This document shows positions 23,463 through 32,192 of a DNA stretch of 64,000 nt, in pieces. Made by a program: the position numbers and the translations under genes. Origin of the DNA: Paenibacillus profundus (lineage in GTDB: Bacteria; Bacillota; Bacilli; Paenibacillales; Paenibacillaceae); contig NZ_JAJNBZ010000008.1 in assembly GCF_021369635.1 (NCBI RefSeq), forward strand, positions 1 to 64,000, read 5' to 3'. Position 1 is the first letter of the stretch. Each line of letters opens with the position of its first letter. Below the pieces are notes generated by a model. The model saw only the letters and a list, made by a program, of their open reading frames with translations, made no database searches and was not told where the DNA came from.

Positions 23463-25232
23463 GTGGCTAAACAGAACATTATCGTCGTCGGCGGGGGCCT
23501 GGCTGGGCTGATGGCAGCAGTTAAAGCAGCGGAAGCAGGCGTTCACGTCGACCTTTTTTCTTTAGTTCCAGTGAAACGTTCTCACTCTGTCTGCGCACAG
23601 GGCGGCATTAACGGTGCGGTGAACACGAAGGGGGAAGGAGACTCGCCTTGGGAGCATTTTGACGATACCGTGTACGGCGGTGACTTCTTGGCGAACCAGC
23701 CCCCGGTCAAGGCAATGTGCGAAGCGGCGCCGGGCATTATCCACTTGATGGATCGCATGGGGGTTATGTTCAGCCGGACCTCCGAAGGCTTGCTTGATTT
23801 CCGCCGTTTCGGGGGCACGCAATACCACCGGACAGCGTTTGCGGGCGCGACGACAGGCCAACAGCTGTTGTACGCGCTTGACGAGCAGGTGCGGCGTTGG
23901 GAAGCGGCAGGACTCGTGACGAAGTATGAGCACTGGGAGTTCCTGTCCGCTATCATTGATGATGAAGAGATTTGCCGAGGCATTACCGCTCAGGATCTGC
24001 GCTCTATGGATATTAAGTCATTCGTGGCGGATGCGGTCATTCTGGCGACTGGCGGCCCTGGCATTATTTTCGGGAAAACAACGAACTCTGTCATTAATAC
24101 AGGAACAGCGGCGAGTGCGGTATATCAACAAGGGGTGCGTTATGCGAATGGAGAATTCATTCAGATTCACCCGACGGCGATTCCGGGCGATGACAAGCTG
24201 CGCTTGATGTCAGAGTCGGCGCGTGGAGAAGGCGGACGCATCTGGACTTATAAAGATGGCAAGCCATGGTATTTCCTCGAAGAGAAGTACCCGGCTTACG
24301 GGAACTTGGTGCCGCGTGATATCGCAACCCGTGAAATCTTCCACGTCTGCGTAGATTTGAAGCTGGGCATTAACGGGGAGAACATGGTGTACCTGGATCT
24401 GTCTCATAAAGATCCGAAAGAGCTGGATGTGAAGCTAGGCGGCATTATTGAAATCTATGAGAAATTTATGGGCGACGACCCACGCAAAATTCCGATGAAA
24501 ATATTCCCGGCCGTTCACTATTCGATGGGCGGCATGTGGGTCGATTATAACCAAATGACCAACATTAAAGGGTTGTTCGCCGCAGGAGAATGCGAATATC
24601 AATATCACGGTGCGAACCGTCTTGGTGCTAACTCCCTGCTGTCGGCCATCTTTGGCGGCATGGTTGCCGGCCCGAAAGCGGTGGAATATATTCGTGGTCT
24701 CGATAAGTCAGCCGAAGATGTCGCTTCTAGCGTATTTGAACGCGAGGCGAAGCTGAGAACGAATAAATATGAAAGCCTGTTAAGCATGAATGGTACAGAG
24801 AATGCGTACGTGCTCCATAAAGAGCTTGGTGAATGGATGACGAACAACATGACTGTTGTCCGTTATAATCACAAGCTGGAAGAGACGATTCATAAGATTA
24901 AAGAGCTGAAGCAGCGCTACAATAACATCAACATGACGGATACCGCCCGTTGGAGCAACCAAGGCGTAACCTTCACGCGTCAGCTGTGGAACATGATCGA
25001 ATTAGCGGAAGCTATGACGCTGGGCGCTCTGCTTCGCGACGAAAGCCGCGGCGCGCACTACAAGCCGGATTTCCTTGAGCGTAACGACGAGCAGTTCATG
25101 AAGTCGACGATTGCGACATGGACGCCGGATGGCCCGCAAATCAGCTATGAAGATATAGACGTATCGTTGATCGAGCCGCGCAAGCGCGACTACACGACGG
25201 ATAAGCAGAAAGATAAGAAGAAAGGAGAATAA
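23463..25232 (+). CDS. sdhA: Succinate dehydrogenase flavoprotein subunit
   Basis: A 589-residue flavoprotein with the FAD dinucleotide motif VVGGGLAGLMAA (residues 8-19), the histidine that takes covalent FAD in RSHSVCAQGG (His41), the substrate-binding RYANGEFIQIHPTA and the catalytic region ARGEGGRIW/PAVHYSMGGMW. It oxidises succinate to fumarate on the cytoplasmic face. Start is GTG 23463 with GGGAGAG upstream, 16 bases after sdhC. The sdhB start is two bases past its stop, so translation is probably coupled. Confidence 0.97.
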   Translation: MAKQNIIVVGGGLAGLMAAVKAAEAGVHVDLFSLVPVKRSHSVCAQGGINGAVNTKGEGDSPWEHFDDTVYGGDFLANQPPVKAMCEAAPGIIHLMDRMGVMFSRTSEGLLDFRRFGGTQYHRTAFAGATTGQQLLYALDEQVRRWEAAGLVTKYEHWEFLSAIIDDEEICRGITAQDLRSMDIKSFVADAVILATGGPGIIFGKTTNSVINTGTAASAVYQQGVRYANGEFIQIHPTAIPGDDKLRLMSESARGEGGRIWTYKDGKPWYFLEEKYPAYGNLVPRDIATREIFHVCVDLKLGINGENMVYLDLSHKDPKELDVKLGGIIEIYEKFMGDDPRKIPMKIFPAVHYSMGGMWVDYNQMTNIKGLFAAGECEYQYHGANRLGANSLLSAIFGGMVAGPKAVEYIRGLDKSAEDVASSVFEREAKLRTNKYESLLSMNGTENAYVLHKELGEWMTNNMTVVRYNHKLEETIHKIKELKQRYNNINMTDTARWSNQGVTFTRQLWNMIELAEAMTLGALLRDESRGAHYKPDFLERNDEQFMKSTIATWTPDGPQISYEDIDVSLIEPRKRDYTTDKQKDKKKGE

Positions 25233-25234
25233 CG

Positions 25235-25999
25235 ATGGCGGAAGCTGTGGCTCAATCTAAAAAGATCAAGTTCATTGTCACGCGTCAGGACGCTCCGGAC
25301 GCGCAGCCGTATACCGAGGAGTTCGAAATTCCGTATCGTCCGAACATGAACGTCATTAGCGCGCTTATGGAAATTCAACGCAATCCGATCAATTCAGGCG
25401 GCAAGGATACATCTCCAGTGTGCTGGGAGTCGAACTGCTTGGAGGAAGTGTGCGGCGCATGCTCCATGGTCATTAATGGAAAGCCGAGACAGGCTTGCAC
25501 CGCGCTCGTCGATAAGCTGGAGCAGCCGATTTCTCTGGCACCGATGAAGACGTTCCCAATCGTGCGCGACCTCGTTATTAACCGTGAGCGCATGTTCGAT
25601 GCTCTGAAACGGGTTAAGGCTTGGATTCCGATTGACGGCACGTATGATCTCGGTCCCGGACCGCGCATGGCGGAGACGAAGCGCCAGTGGGCGTATGAAC
25701 TGTCCAAGTGCATGACGTGCGGTGTCTGTCTAGAGGCTTGTCCGAACGTTAACGACAAGACGAGCTTCATCGGACCTGCTCCCATTTCCCAGGTGCGGCT
25801 GTTCAATGCGCATCCGACGGGGGAGATGAATCAGGATGAGCGCTTGGAGGCACTGCTTGACGATGGCGGTATCGAAGGCTGCGGGAACTCGCAGAACTGT
25901 GTTCGCTCCTGTCCGAAAGAGATTCCGTTGACGACATCCATTGCAGAAATGAACAAAGATACGACGAAGCTCATGTTCAAGCGTTGGTTTAAGATGTAG
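25235..25999 (+). CDS. sdhB: Succinate dehydrogenase iron-sulfur subunit
   Basis: A 254-residue iron-sulfur protein. The N-terminal plant-type ferredoxin domain carries the [2Fe-2S] ligands in CWESNCLEEVCGAC plus the distal C of RQAC. The C-terminal domain carries CMTCGVCLEACP and CGNSQNCVRSCP for the [4Fe-4S] and [3Fe-4S] clusters. It relays electrons from SdhA to SdhC. AAGGAG precedes ATG 25235, two bases after sdhA. A terminator follows. Confidence 0.97.
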   Translation: MAEAVAQSKKIKFIVTRQDAPDAQPYTEEFEIPYRPNMNVISALMEIQRNPINSGGKDTSPVCWESNCLEEVCGACSMVINGKPRQACTALVDKLEQPISLAPMKTFPIVRDLVINRERMFDALKRVKAWIPIDGTYDLGPGPRMAETKRQWAYELSKCMTCGVCLEACPNVNDKTSFIGPAPISQVRLFNAHPTGEMNQDERLEALLDDGGIEGCGNSQNCVRSCPKEIPLTTSIAEMNKDTTKLMFKRWFKM

Positions 26000-26061
26000 T
26001 TCTTCGCTTGTGACGAACCATATAGTATGGATAAGAAATGAACATTATTATTAGATATTTG

Positions 26062-26094
26062 CGCCTCGATTGCGGGGCGCTCTTTCTTTTTAGA
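26062..26094 (+). terminator. Terminator of sdhCAB
   Basis: GCGCCTCG-attg-CGGGGCGC followed by TCTTTCTTTTT. Confidence 0.7.
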
Positions 26095-26130
26095 CAACCT
26101 CTATGAAATATCTAATGGAGGCGATATTCA

Positions 26131-26402
26131 ATGACAGAAGAGATTATTCAGCAGCACGACACAGACGACATCGTCATTACGCGATCGAACCACGATCTTC
26201 AAGCTGTATACTGGACATGCGAGCGCCAATAATTTTCATCTTTATTACAAGTTCGGATACGCAACGGAGAATGGGCAGCATATTCACGAGCAGCTGACTC
26301 TCTTGTATTTGGTGAAGCGCCGCCCTGACAGCAGTTCCTGACAAGGTGGCGCTCAGCTATTACAATGACCGGTGTTTCAACACATACTTTAAGCGCCCCA
26401 AT
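26131..26402 (+). pseudogene. Broken gene of unknown family
   Basis: ATG 26131 with a GGAGGCG site opens a frame reading TEEIIQQHDTDDIVITRSNH and stopping at about 26232. A shift of frame near 26205 gives LYTGHASANNFHLYYKFGYA and then HIHEQLTLLYLVKRRPDSS up to a TGA at about 26340. A second shift there gives DKVALSYYNDRCFNTYF to about 26402. Residue composition and codon use in these three blocks are coding-like and collinear, so I read one gene with at least two frameshifts. I do not recognise the family. It runs into the end of a convergent sulfatase remnant. Confidence 0.5.
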
Positions 26403-27410
26403 GCGCGGCATCGGCATCGATTCCTTGCTAAGCTCGGCCCAAATATATTTCAGCAGCAGCTCTTGCTTTAACGGTTGGGATGAGACATCGTCCCACAGAT
26501 TGCGGATCTCGTTCGGGTCTTCTTTCAGATCGAACAGCTCGCCGTATGTCTGATTGTAATAGACGGTCAGCTTATACCGCTCATCGACATATGTTTTCTG
26601 ATGAATCGTCGTCGCTTCATGGCGGAATTCACAGATGGCGTGTTGTCGTGCGGGAGTGGATTCGTCCTGCCATACACCGCGCTGATCCACTCCTATCATA
26701 GCGTAAGGAATCCGGGCTCCGGCGAAGGACAGAAATGTCGGTGCCAGATCGACGAGCGATTGGAGCTGATCGCTTCGCGTCCTGCTGGGATAACGCCTGG
26801 GTAACGGACGATAAATGGCAATTTGATTAAGTCTTCGTAATGAAATCCACCCTTGGCCTGCAGACCGTGCTGCCCGAAGAAATGCCCTTGATCCGAAGTG
26901 AAGACGATTAGCGTGTTGTCTGCCAGACCGAGCGCATCCAATTTATCCAGGATTGCGCCGATGTACTTATCCATCAGGCTGATCATGCCGTAATAAGTTG
27001 TGACGATCTGCTTGCGCCGCTGTTCGTCACGGATAACATGCGAGTGATAGCCGTGAATGGAATTGCCCGATTCGCGCCATGCGCCGAAGTCTGGATTATC
27101 TTCCTGCGTCATCCGAAAATGAGGCGGATTGTTGTCATGCTCTCTTGGAATCAGCTCCGGGATCGTTACCTGTTCCGGGTCGTACATGCTATGCCACGGT
27201 TCAGGCGCGAGATATGGCGGATGCGGGTCGAAGAAGCTGAACCAGAGCAGAAGCGGCTCTCCGTCTTGTTGATATTGTTCCAAAAGGGCATTGGTCCGCT
27301 CCGCAATCCAACGGTTATAGTGATATTCCTCGGGAATCGGCCAATGGAAGGCTTGCTCCGGGTTCATCGTGCCGGTAGGCGGAGTGAAATAGTCGCGCCA
27401 ATTGGAACAG
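26388..27410 (-). pseudogene. Sulfatase remnant, truncated and frameshifted
   Basis: Two minus-strand frames belong to one arylsulfatase-like protein. The upstream part (27410 to about 26770) reads WFSFFDPHPPYLAPEPWH, STYYGMISLMDKYIG and NTLIVFTSDQGHFFGQHGL. After a frameshift near 26770 the rest reads LVDLAPTFLSFAGARIPYA and GELFDLKEDPNEIRNLW, and ends around PMPRIGA at 26388. The first third, with the formylglycine site C/S-x-P-x-R and the N-terminal metal ligands, is missing; at about 27410 the sequence changes into an AraC tail on the other strand. It cannot be functional. Confidence 0.8.
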
Positions 27411-27612
27411 CCGTTATATCCGTGCGCTTCGACTTGAGGAGGCGGAACGCCTGTTAAAGCAAGGGAATCTGTCAGTTACAGATATTGCGCTGTCGGTCGG
27501 CTATGGAGACATTTATTCGTTTACGAGCGCCTTTAAGCGAAGCATCGGCATGTCACCGTCCCATTACAGAGACAAGTATGTATTAATCGAGCAATCTTCG
27601 ACAGATGGCTAA
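27411..27612 (+). pseudogene. C-terminal remnant of an AraC-family regulator
   Basis: In the plus frame the sequence reads RYIRALRLEEAERLLKQGN, SVTDIALSVGYGDIYSFT and FKRSIGMSPSHYRDKY to a TAA at 27610-27612. This is the second helix-turn-helix of an AraC/XylS domain, including the closing SP-x-x-YR motif. There is no start or upstream part. The junction with the sulfatase remnant lies at about 27405-27415, so a deletion probably fused the remains of a regulator gene and a divergent sulfatase gene. Confidence 0.75.
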
Positions 27613-27747
27613 GGCGAAAAATAAATTATGAATATTTAGTGAAATTTTTAGTATTCGAAAGCTTCAATATGTTTTATAGTAAAAAGTAAATATATTTCAG
27701 TCAATGTCTCCCGCATCCTTGAATCGAATCGCATTACAGCAACTGCG

Positions 27748-28119
27748 ATGAAAGCCCAAAAACAGGGGGTGTTATTCATAATTATCCATTTGTCTGAGAA
27801 AGACAAACACAGATGGAAGCAGAGCGGTCTTTTTAGACGGCTGAAGGCGATTGTAGATGATTGGGACCCATTAGGTTTATTGGCGCTAGGCGCGCCGAAC
27901 GATGAATACGACTGCTTGACCGTACATATTGTCGAACTGTATGAAAGGCAGTTAGACATGCCGGAAATGGCAGAGCGATTGGAACAGTGCATGGAAGAGC
28001 ATTTCGGAATTGGGCCGAGCATAATGGGGCCGGAGCGATTGCAGTTATGGCGGGAAGGAACCGCTTCGTTTTGTAAGCGCTTAGAATGGGAGCGGGAGAT
28101 GTTGGCTGAGAATCAATGA
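27748..28119 (+). CDS. DUF1871-like small protein (YugE-type)
   Basis: A protein of up to 123 residues. The core AIVDDWDPLGLLALGAPNDE followed by a run of helices ending EEHFGIG matches the DUF1871 family (Bacillus YugE), small cytoplasmic helical proteins of unknown function. Family members are usually ~85-100 residues, so translation may begin later than ATG 27748, for example at the TTG at 27790; the ribosome site is unclear (AGGGGG at 27766). It is flanked by pseudogenes on the left and a terminator on the right. Confidence 0.6.
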   Translation: MKAQKQGVLFIIIHLSEKDKHRWKQSGLFRRLKAIVDDWDPLGLLALGAPNDEYDCLTVHIVELYERQLDMPEMAERLEQCMEEHFGIGPSIMGPERLQLWREGTASFCKRLEWEREMLAENQ

Positions 28120-28150
28120 GTATCAATGGAATGGTTAAAGCGCTTATCAT

Positions 28151-28199
28151 TGAGCTGGTTCTACTCTTGAATAAGGGTATGAGCCAGCTCATTTTGTTG
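28151..28199 (+). terminator. Terminator after the DUF1871-like gene
   Basis: TGAGCTGG and CCAGCTCA form the base of a stem-loop followed by TTTTGTT. Confidence 0.55.
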
Positions 28200-28610
28200 C
28201 AATCATGTAAGAGCGAGTGAAGAACAATTCATGACCTATATAAGTGGAAAATAAGCTATTTTCCACGGTCGAAGCAAGCCCTATTGGAAAATATACAGTA
28301 AAATGTACGGATTGGGCGGCTAAACGGCATGTGGACTGTATTTGTCCAGTGGATCTGGCTGCTTTTCAGCGATTACTGCTGAAGAGTGTCTAAGCACTGT
28401 ATGAATTCCAATGGAATCTGCGATAAAGAGAGATACACTGCATTTTCTTTTCATTGCACAAAATTCAATGCAGGATGAGACAAGGGGGGATACGATCAAG
28501 CCCCCAGCCTTGCTTTATCTCTTCGAAGAGGAAATAGGTCGGATAAATAGAGTCGAATACAATCAAATCTCGAAAGATTATAAGCTCAACTTATATAAAT
28601 GCACTAAATT
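28200..28610. other. Gene-free stretch with several palindromes
   Basis: No convincing gene is present. It holds a perfect inverted repeat GTGGAAAATA-agc-TATTTTCCAC (28244-28266), a related TTGGAAAATATAC some 30 bases on, and TGGAC-tgtattt-GTCCA (28331-28347). The only frame of note (28411-28614, 67 codons) lacks a ribosome site and coding character. Confidence 0.4.
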
Positions 28611-28615
28611 ATAGC

Positions 28616-28646
28616 GAAGCGGGCTCAGAGAAAAAGAGCCCGCTTG
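28616..28646. terminator. Terminator hairpin downstream of the aldehyde dehydrogenase gene
   Basis: AAGCGGGCTC-agagaaaaa-GAGCCCGCTT, a 10-bp perfect stem lying 41 bases beyond the stop of the minus-strand aldehyde dehydrogenase gene. T-runs are weak on both sides. Confidence 0.55.
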
Positions 28647-28686
28647 GATTGATAATCTTGCAGTATGTCATTTTCTCTTCGGCGCA

Positions 28687-30057
28687 CTAGCGCATCAAAC
28701 GCTTCATGATGTCTTTGCGGTTTTTGGCACCGGGGTAGCGGAAGGAAATGTCGAACCAGGTGGGCTGATACAGTACGCTCTTCTTGTGGCTGAACGCATC
28801 AAAGCTGTATTTTCCATGATAACTGCCGATGCCGCTCTCGCCGACGCCACCGAACGGGAGGTAAGGCGTCGCGATATGCATGAGCGTATCATTGATGCAT
28901 CCGCCTCCGAAGGAAATGCGCTCCACCACCCGTTCCTCCAGCCTGCGGTCCTTCGTGAAGAGATAGAGCGCGAGCGGCTTCGGGCGTGCCAGAATGGCCA
29001 GCTCTGCCTCATCATACGAATCGTAGGTCAGGACAGGCAGAATCGGGCCGAAGATCTCCTCCTGCATCACAGGCATCTCCCACGTCACTTCAGTCAGAAC
29101 GGTAGGCGCCATGCGGCGCTGCTCCTTGCTGATCTCACCGCCAAAGGCAATCCGGCCATCCTGTAAGAAGGGCTGAAGTCGTTCTATATGCCGCTCGCTC
29201 ACGATGGAAGCATACTCTAGGCTCTGGAGCGGATCATTCCCGTAAAATCGCCGCACCGCCTGATTCAATTCGTGAACGAACTGGTCGCGCCGTGAGTGGT
29301 GGACATATACATAATCCGGCGCGATGCACGTCTGGCCGGCGTTGGTCCATTTGCCGAAGGCGATGCGTCTTGCTGCAAGCGCGATATCGGCATCTTCATG
29401 GACAATGCACGGACTCTTGCCGCCGAGCTCCAGCGTCACCGGGATAAGCCGCTTTGCCGCCGCATTCATGACGATCTTGCCGACATGAACGCTGCCGGTG
29501 AAGAAAATAAAATCAAACGGCAGGTCGAGCAGCTGTGTGCTCGTCTCTACCCCGCCTTCCACCACAGTCACATGACGCGGATCGAACGTTTCCTTAATCA
29601 ATCGCGCGATGCAAGCGCTCGTGTGCGGCGTCAGCTCGGATGGCTTCACCACCGCTGTATTGCCGGCTGCAAGCGCACCGATAAGCGGTGCTATCGCCAA
29701 TTGGAACGGATAGTTCCATGGCGCGATAATTAGCGTGCAGCCGTACGGCTCGGGCACAATCTTGCCGCGGCTTCCTATATGCGTCAGCGCCGCTTTGACC
29801 TTGCGCGGCTTCGCCCAGCGCCCAACTCGCTTCGCCGCGAGCCGCGCTTCCTCCAGGACGATGCCGATTTCGGTCATATAAGCTTCGGCCTCGCTCTTGC
29901 CCAAGTCCATGTGCAGCGCACGGACGATGTCGCCCTCCATGTGGGAGACAGCACTATGCAGCGCTGTCAGTGCACGCCTGCGCATGGCAATGCCGCGCGT
30001 ATTGCCTTCGTGGAAGTACGAGCGCTGAGAAGATAGTATATCCGCCGGTATAGACAT
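28687..30057 (-). CDS. Aldehyde dehydrogenase (class 3-like, YwdH-type)
   Basis: A 456-residue soluble NAD(P)+-dependent aldehyde dehydrogenase. The catalytic Cys is in NAGQTCIAPDY (Cys244), the general-base Glu in LELGGKSP (Glu210), the cofactor-binding FFTGS is at about residue 185-189, and the N-terminal oxyanion Asn is in IAPWNYPFQL. The short length and lack of the classical N-terminal arm fit the class 3 group, which includes Bacillus YwdH and eukaryotic fatty aldehyde dehydrogenases. ATG 30057 has AAAGGAGG upstream. It is monocistronic and the natural aldehyde is unknown. Confidence 0.9.
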   Translation of the reverse strand: MSIPADILSSQRSYFHEGNTRGIAMRRRALTALHSAVSHMEGDIVRALHMDLGKSEAEAYMTEIGIVLEEARLAAKRVGRWAKPRKVKAALTHIGSRGKIVPEPYGCTLIIAPWNYPFQLAIAPLIGALAAGNTAVVKPSELTPHTSACIARLIKETFDPRHVTVVEGGVETSTQLLDLPFDFIFFTGSVHVGKIVMNAAAKRLIPVTLELGGKSPCIVHEDADIALAARRIAFGKWTNAGQTCIAPDYVYVHHSRRDQFVHELNQAVRRFYGNDPLQSLEYASIVSERHIERLQPFLQDGRIAFGGEISKEQRRMAPTVLTEVTWEMPVMQEEIFGPILPVLTYDSYDEAELAILARPKPLALYLFTKDRRLEERVVERISFGGGCINDTLMHIATPYLPFGGVGESGIGSYHGKYSFDAFSHKKSVLYQPTWFDISFRYPGAKNRKDIMKRLMR

Positions 30058-30080
30058 GAATGGAAGCCTCCTTTCCGCAA

Positions 30081-30152
30081 TAAAGTTGTGTATTCCAGTG
30101 AAAACTATTACTTCTCGGTGCTGAAAAGTTACTTTTTAAACACGCATTATGA
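30081..30152 (+). repeat. Short dispersed repeat, copy A1
   Basis: This stretch aligns with 39749-39815: both have AAAACTA-t/g-TACTTCTCGGTGCTGA followed after a few bases by CTTTTT-g/a-AACACgCA. The central TTCTC-ggtgct-GAAAA is an imperfect hairpin. It lies upstream of the metallophosphoesterase gene in the same orientation. Confidence 0.55.
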
Positions 30153-30240
30153 GATCATTAAACCATATTATTCGGGCATTTGCATTGCTTTCCCCACTGA
30201 TTCATAATAAAAGCAATGAGTGATAAAGTGGGGAATGATG

Positions 30241-31137
30241 GTGGAATCTCTGTCGAGAAGAAACGCAAATCAGCGTCCGGAACGGAGCCCGGGGCGGCGC
30301 CGCTTTCTGCGCAGGCTGCTTGGCGTCATGATCGGTGTTCCCGCCGCTGCGGCGGGTTATGCCCGATTCATTGAGCCGTTCATGCTTCGGCAACGAACGT
30401 TACACCTTTCTTTGCCGCGGCTGCCGCAAGCTTTCAACGGTCTTACGATTGCACATCTTACAGATATTCATTTTGGCCACCATATGAGCGCCGAGCGGCT
30501 GCAGCAAGTTGTCGACGACATTCAGGCGGCCGAACCGGACCTCATATGCCTGATGGGGGATTTAGTAGAGGACCGTGAAGTATCGGTCGCGCAAGCGATC
30601 CCGGTGCTGCGGCAATTGACGGCGCCACTTGGCAAATTCGCGGTGCTCGGCAATCACGATTATGAGCGCGGCATGGACTTGGCAAGCGAAGCCTTCGAGG
30701 CTTCTGGCTTTCAGGTGCTGAAGAATGAGAGTCACCTGATTGAACGTCACGGGGCCGTAGTAGCCGTTGCAGGGATCGATGATGCCCTCAAGGGCATACC
30801 TGATATGAACGCAGCTCTGCGCGGCATAGCTGCCGATACGTGCAGCATTCTGCTTGCTCACGAGCCGGATTGGGGCAAGGAAGCGCTTAATTACCCGATC
30901 GATCTTCAGTTATCAGGACATAGCCATGGCGGACAGGTTCGGCTTCCTTTCTTTGGGCCGCTGCTGCTGCCTAGACTTGGAACACGCTATCCTGACGGCC
31001 TATATGAGTTGGAACGGACAGGGGGAGAAACGCGATCCCTATTTATTTATACGAGCCGCGGGATAGGGACGACCGTGCTTCCCATTCGCTTTTCCTGTCC
31101 GCCGGAGTGGACGATAATTACGTTATCAAAGAGCTAG
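30241..31137 (+). CDS. Tat-type exported metallophosphoesterase (YkuE-like)
   Basis: A protein of about 298 residues. The N-terminus holds a twin-arginine-type signal, GRRRFLRRLLGV followed by the hydrophobic IGVPAAAAGYA. The calcineurin-like fold has all metal motifs in order: LTDIHFGHH, LMGDLVED, LGNHDYE, LLAHEPDW and GHSHGGQ. The layout matches Bacillus YkuE, a Tat substrate bound to the wall. The start is uncertain: GTG 30241 has GTGGGG seven bases upstream, ATG 30235/30238 and GTG 30220 are possible. The likely role is hydrolysis of phosphate or phosphodiester bonds outside the membrane; the substrate is unknown. Confidence 0.82.
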   Translation: MESLSRRNANQRPERSPGRRRFLRRLLGVMIGVPAAAAGYARFIEPFMLRQRTLHLSLPRLPQAFNGLTIAHLTDIHFGHHMSAERLQQVVDDIQAAEPDLICLMGDLVEDREVSVAQAIPVLRQLTAPLGKFAVLGNHDYERGMDLASEAFEASGFQVLKNESHLIERHGAVVAVAGIDDALKGIPDMNAALRGIAADTCSILLAHEPDWGKEALNYPIDLQLSGHSHGGQVRLPFFGPLLLPRLGTRYPDGLYELERTGGETRSLFIYTSRGIGTTVLPIRFSCPPEWTIITLSKS

Positions 31138-31281
31138 TATCGGCATAAACCTTGCCAATGAAGCATAGCAAAGAAAATATGGATCGATAGCCAGCAACAC
31201 GTTAGGACGTGTTTCAACCAATTACATTGCAGAAACGGTCTGAATAATAATAATTGCTACCTAGAGAGGAGACGATGCGAA

Positions 31282-32034
31282 ATGCAGTCCATTGCCATCA
31301 TTTCAGATATACATGGAAACATACAGGCGCTGGAAGCAGTGGTCACCGATATTAAGCGTCAAGGCGCTGATCGGATATATTGCCTAGGAGACCTGGTCGG
31401 CAAAGGACCGAATCCAGCAGAAGCGGTCGACCTCCTGTTCGAACATTGCGACGTGATCGTGCGGGGGAATTGGGACGATCTCGTCCTGCAAATCGAAGAT
31501 GATGATCAATTCCGCTGGCATGCGGAGCAGCTCGGAAGCAAACGATTGGAGATGCTTAGCAAGCTGCCATTCTCGCATGATTTCATTATGAGTGGCCGCC
31601 ATATTCGGCTCGTTCACGCTTCGCCGCAAAGCGTCTATCATCGCGTTCAGCCATGGGATGATCTGGAGAAGCGTCTCGGCATGTTCGAATTTACATCTTC
31701 TTTAAGCGAGCCGCTGCATCCTTGCCAACCGCCGGATGTCGTTGTATACGGAGACATCCATAACGCTTACTTGCAGCACCTGCAGGGCCGGACGCTAGTC
31801 AATTGCGGCAGCGTAGGCAATCCGCTGGATATGACGCAAGCGTCATATATTATGCTGCAGGGCCATTGCGGGCAAGTGCATGCGAGTGAATTCTCCATTC
31901 ATTTTCACCGTGTTCCATATGATATCGAACATGCCGTACGTGCGGCGGAAGAAGCGGGCATGCCTGGTCTTAGGCCATACGTGCGCGAGCTGCGCACCGG
32001 CGTATACCGAGGCTTGCAGAAGGCCGAGGAATAG
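31282..32034 (+). CDS. Cytoplasmic metallophosphoesterase
   Basis: A 250-residue calcineurin-like phosphoesterase with motifs IISDIHGN, LGDLVGKGP, VRGNWDD, VHASP, YGDIHNAY and NCGSVGNP. The GNWDD in place of GNHE and the closing SVG-x-P are characteristic of the YfcE/Apaf-like group of small bacterial phosphodiesterases. It has no signal peptide. ATG 31282 has GAGAGGAG thirteen bases upstream. It follows the exported phosphoesterase gene by 144 bases but has no sequence closeness to it beyond the fold. Confidence 0.85.
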   Translation: MQSIAIISDIHGNIQALEAVVTDIKRQGADRIYCLGDLVGKGPNPAEAVDLLFEHCDVIVRGNWDDLVLQIEDDDQFRWHAEQLGSKRLEMLSKLPFSHDFIMSGRHIRLVHASPQSVYHRVQPWDDLEKRLGMFEFTSSLSEPLHPCQPPDVVVYGDIHNAYLQHLQGRTLVNCGSVGNPLDMTQASYIMLQGHCGQVHASEFSIHFHRVPYDIEHAVRAAEEAGMPGLRPYVRELRTGVYRGLQKAEE

Positions 32035-32036
32035 CC

Positions 32037-32085
32037 TGAAAGAGGTTGTTCTAATAGCGACCCTTTTGAATACGCAACGAAAGTT
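32037..32085 (+). repeat. Short dispersed repeat, copy B2
   Basis: AGAGGTTGTTCTAATAG and then GACCCTTTTGAATACGCA align with the element upstream of hemQ (2160-2212, minus strand) at both ends. The 3' part CCTTTTGAATACGCA also resembles the end of the repeat copies near 30140 and 39805. It lies between two plus-strand genes, pointing at the transporter gene. Confidence 0.5.
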
Positions 32086-32192
32086 ACTTTGCTCTTCCCA
32101 AGCGCTTATCATGGTGATACGATAGTATCCGTTGCTTTCATTACGGAGCGACTTCATTATGTAATAAGCGAACGGAAAGGTGGAGACATCAA

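Noticed and set aside
28411-28614. A 67-codon plus-strand frame between the DUF1871 and aldehyde dehydrogenase genes
   Set aside because: No ribosome site, no family resemblance and AT-rich non-coding composition.
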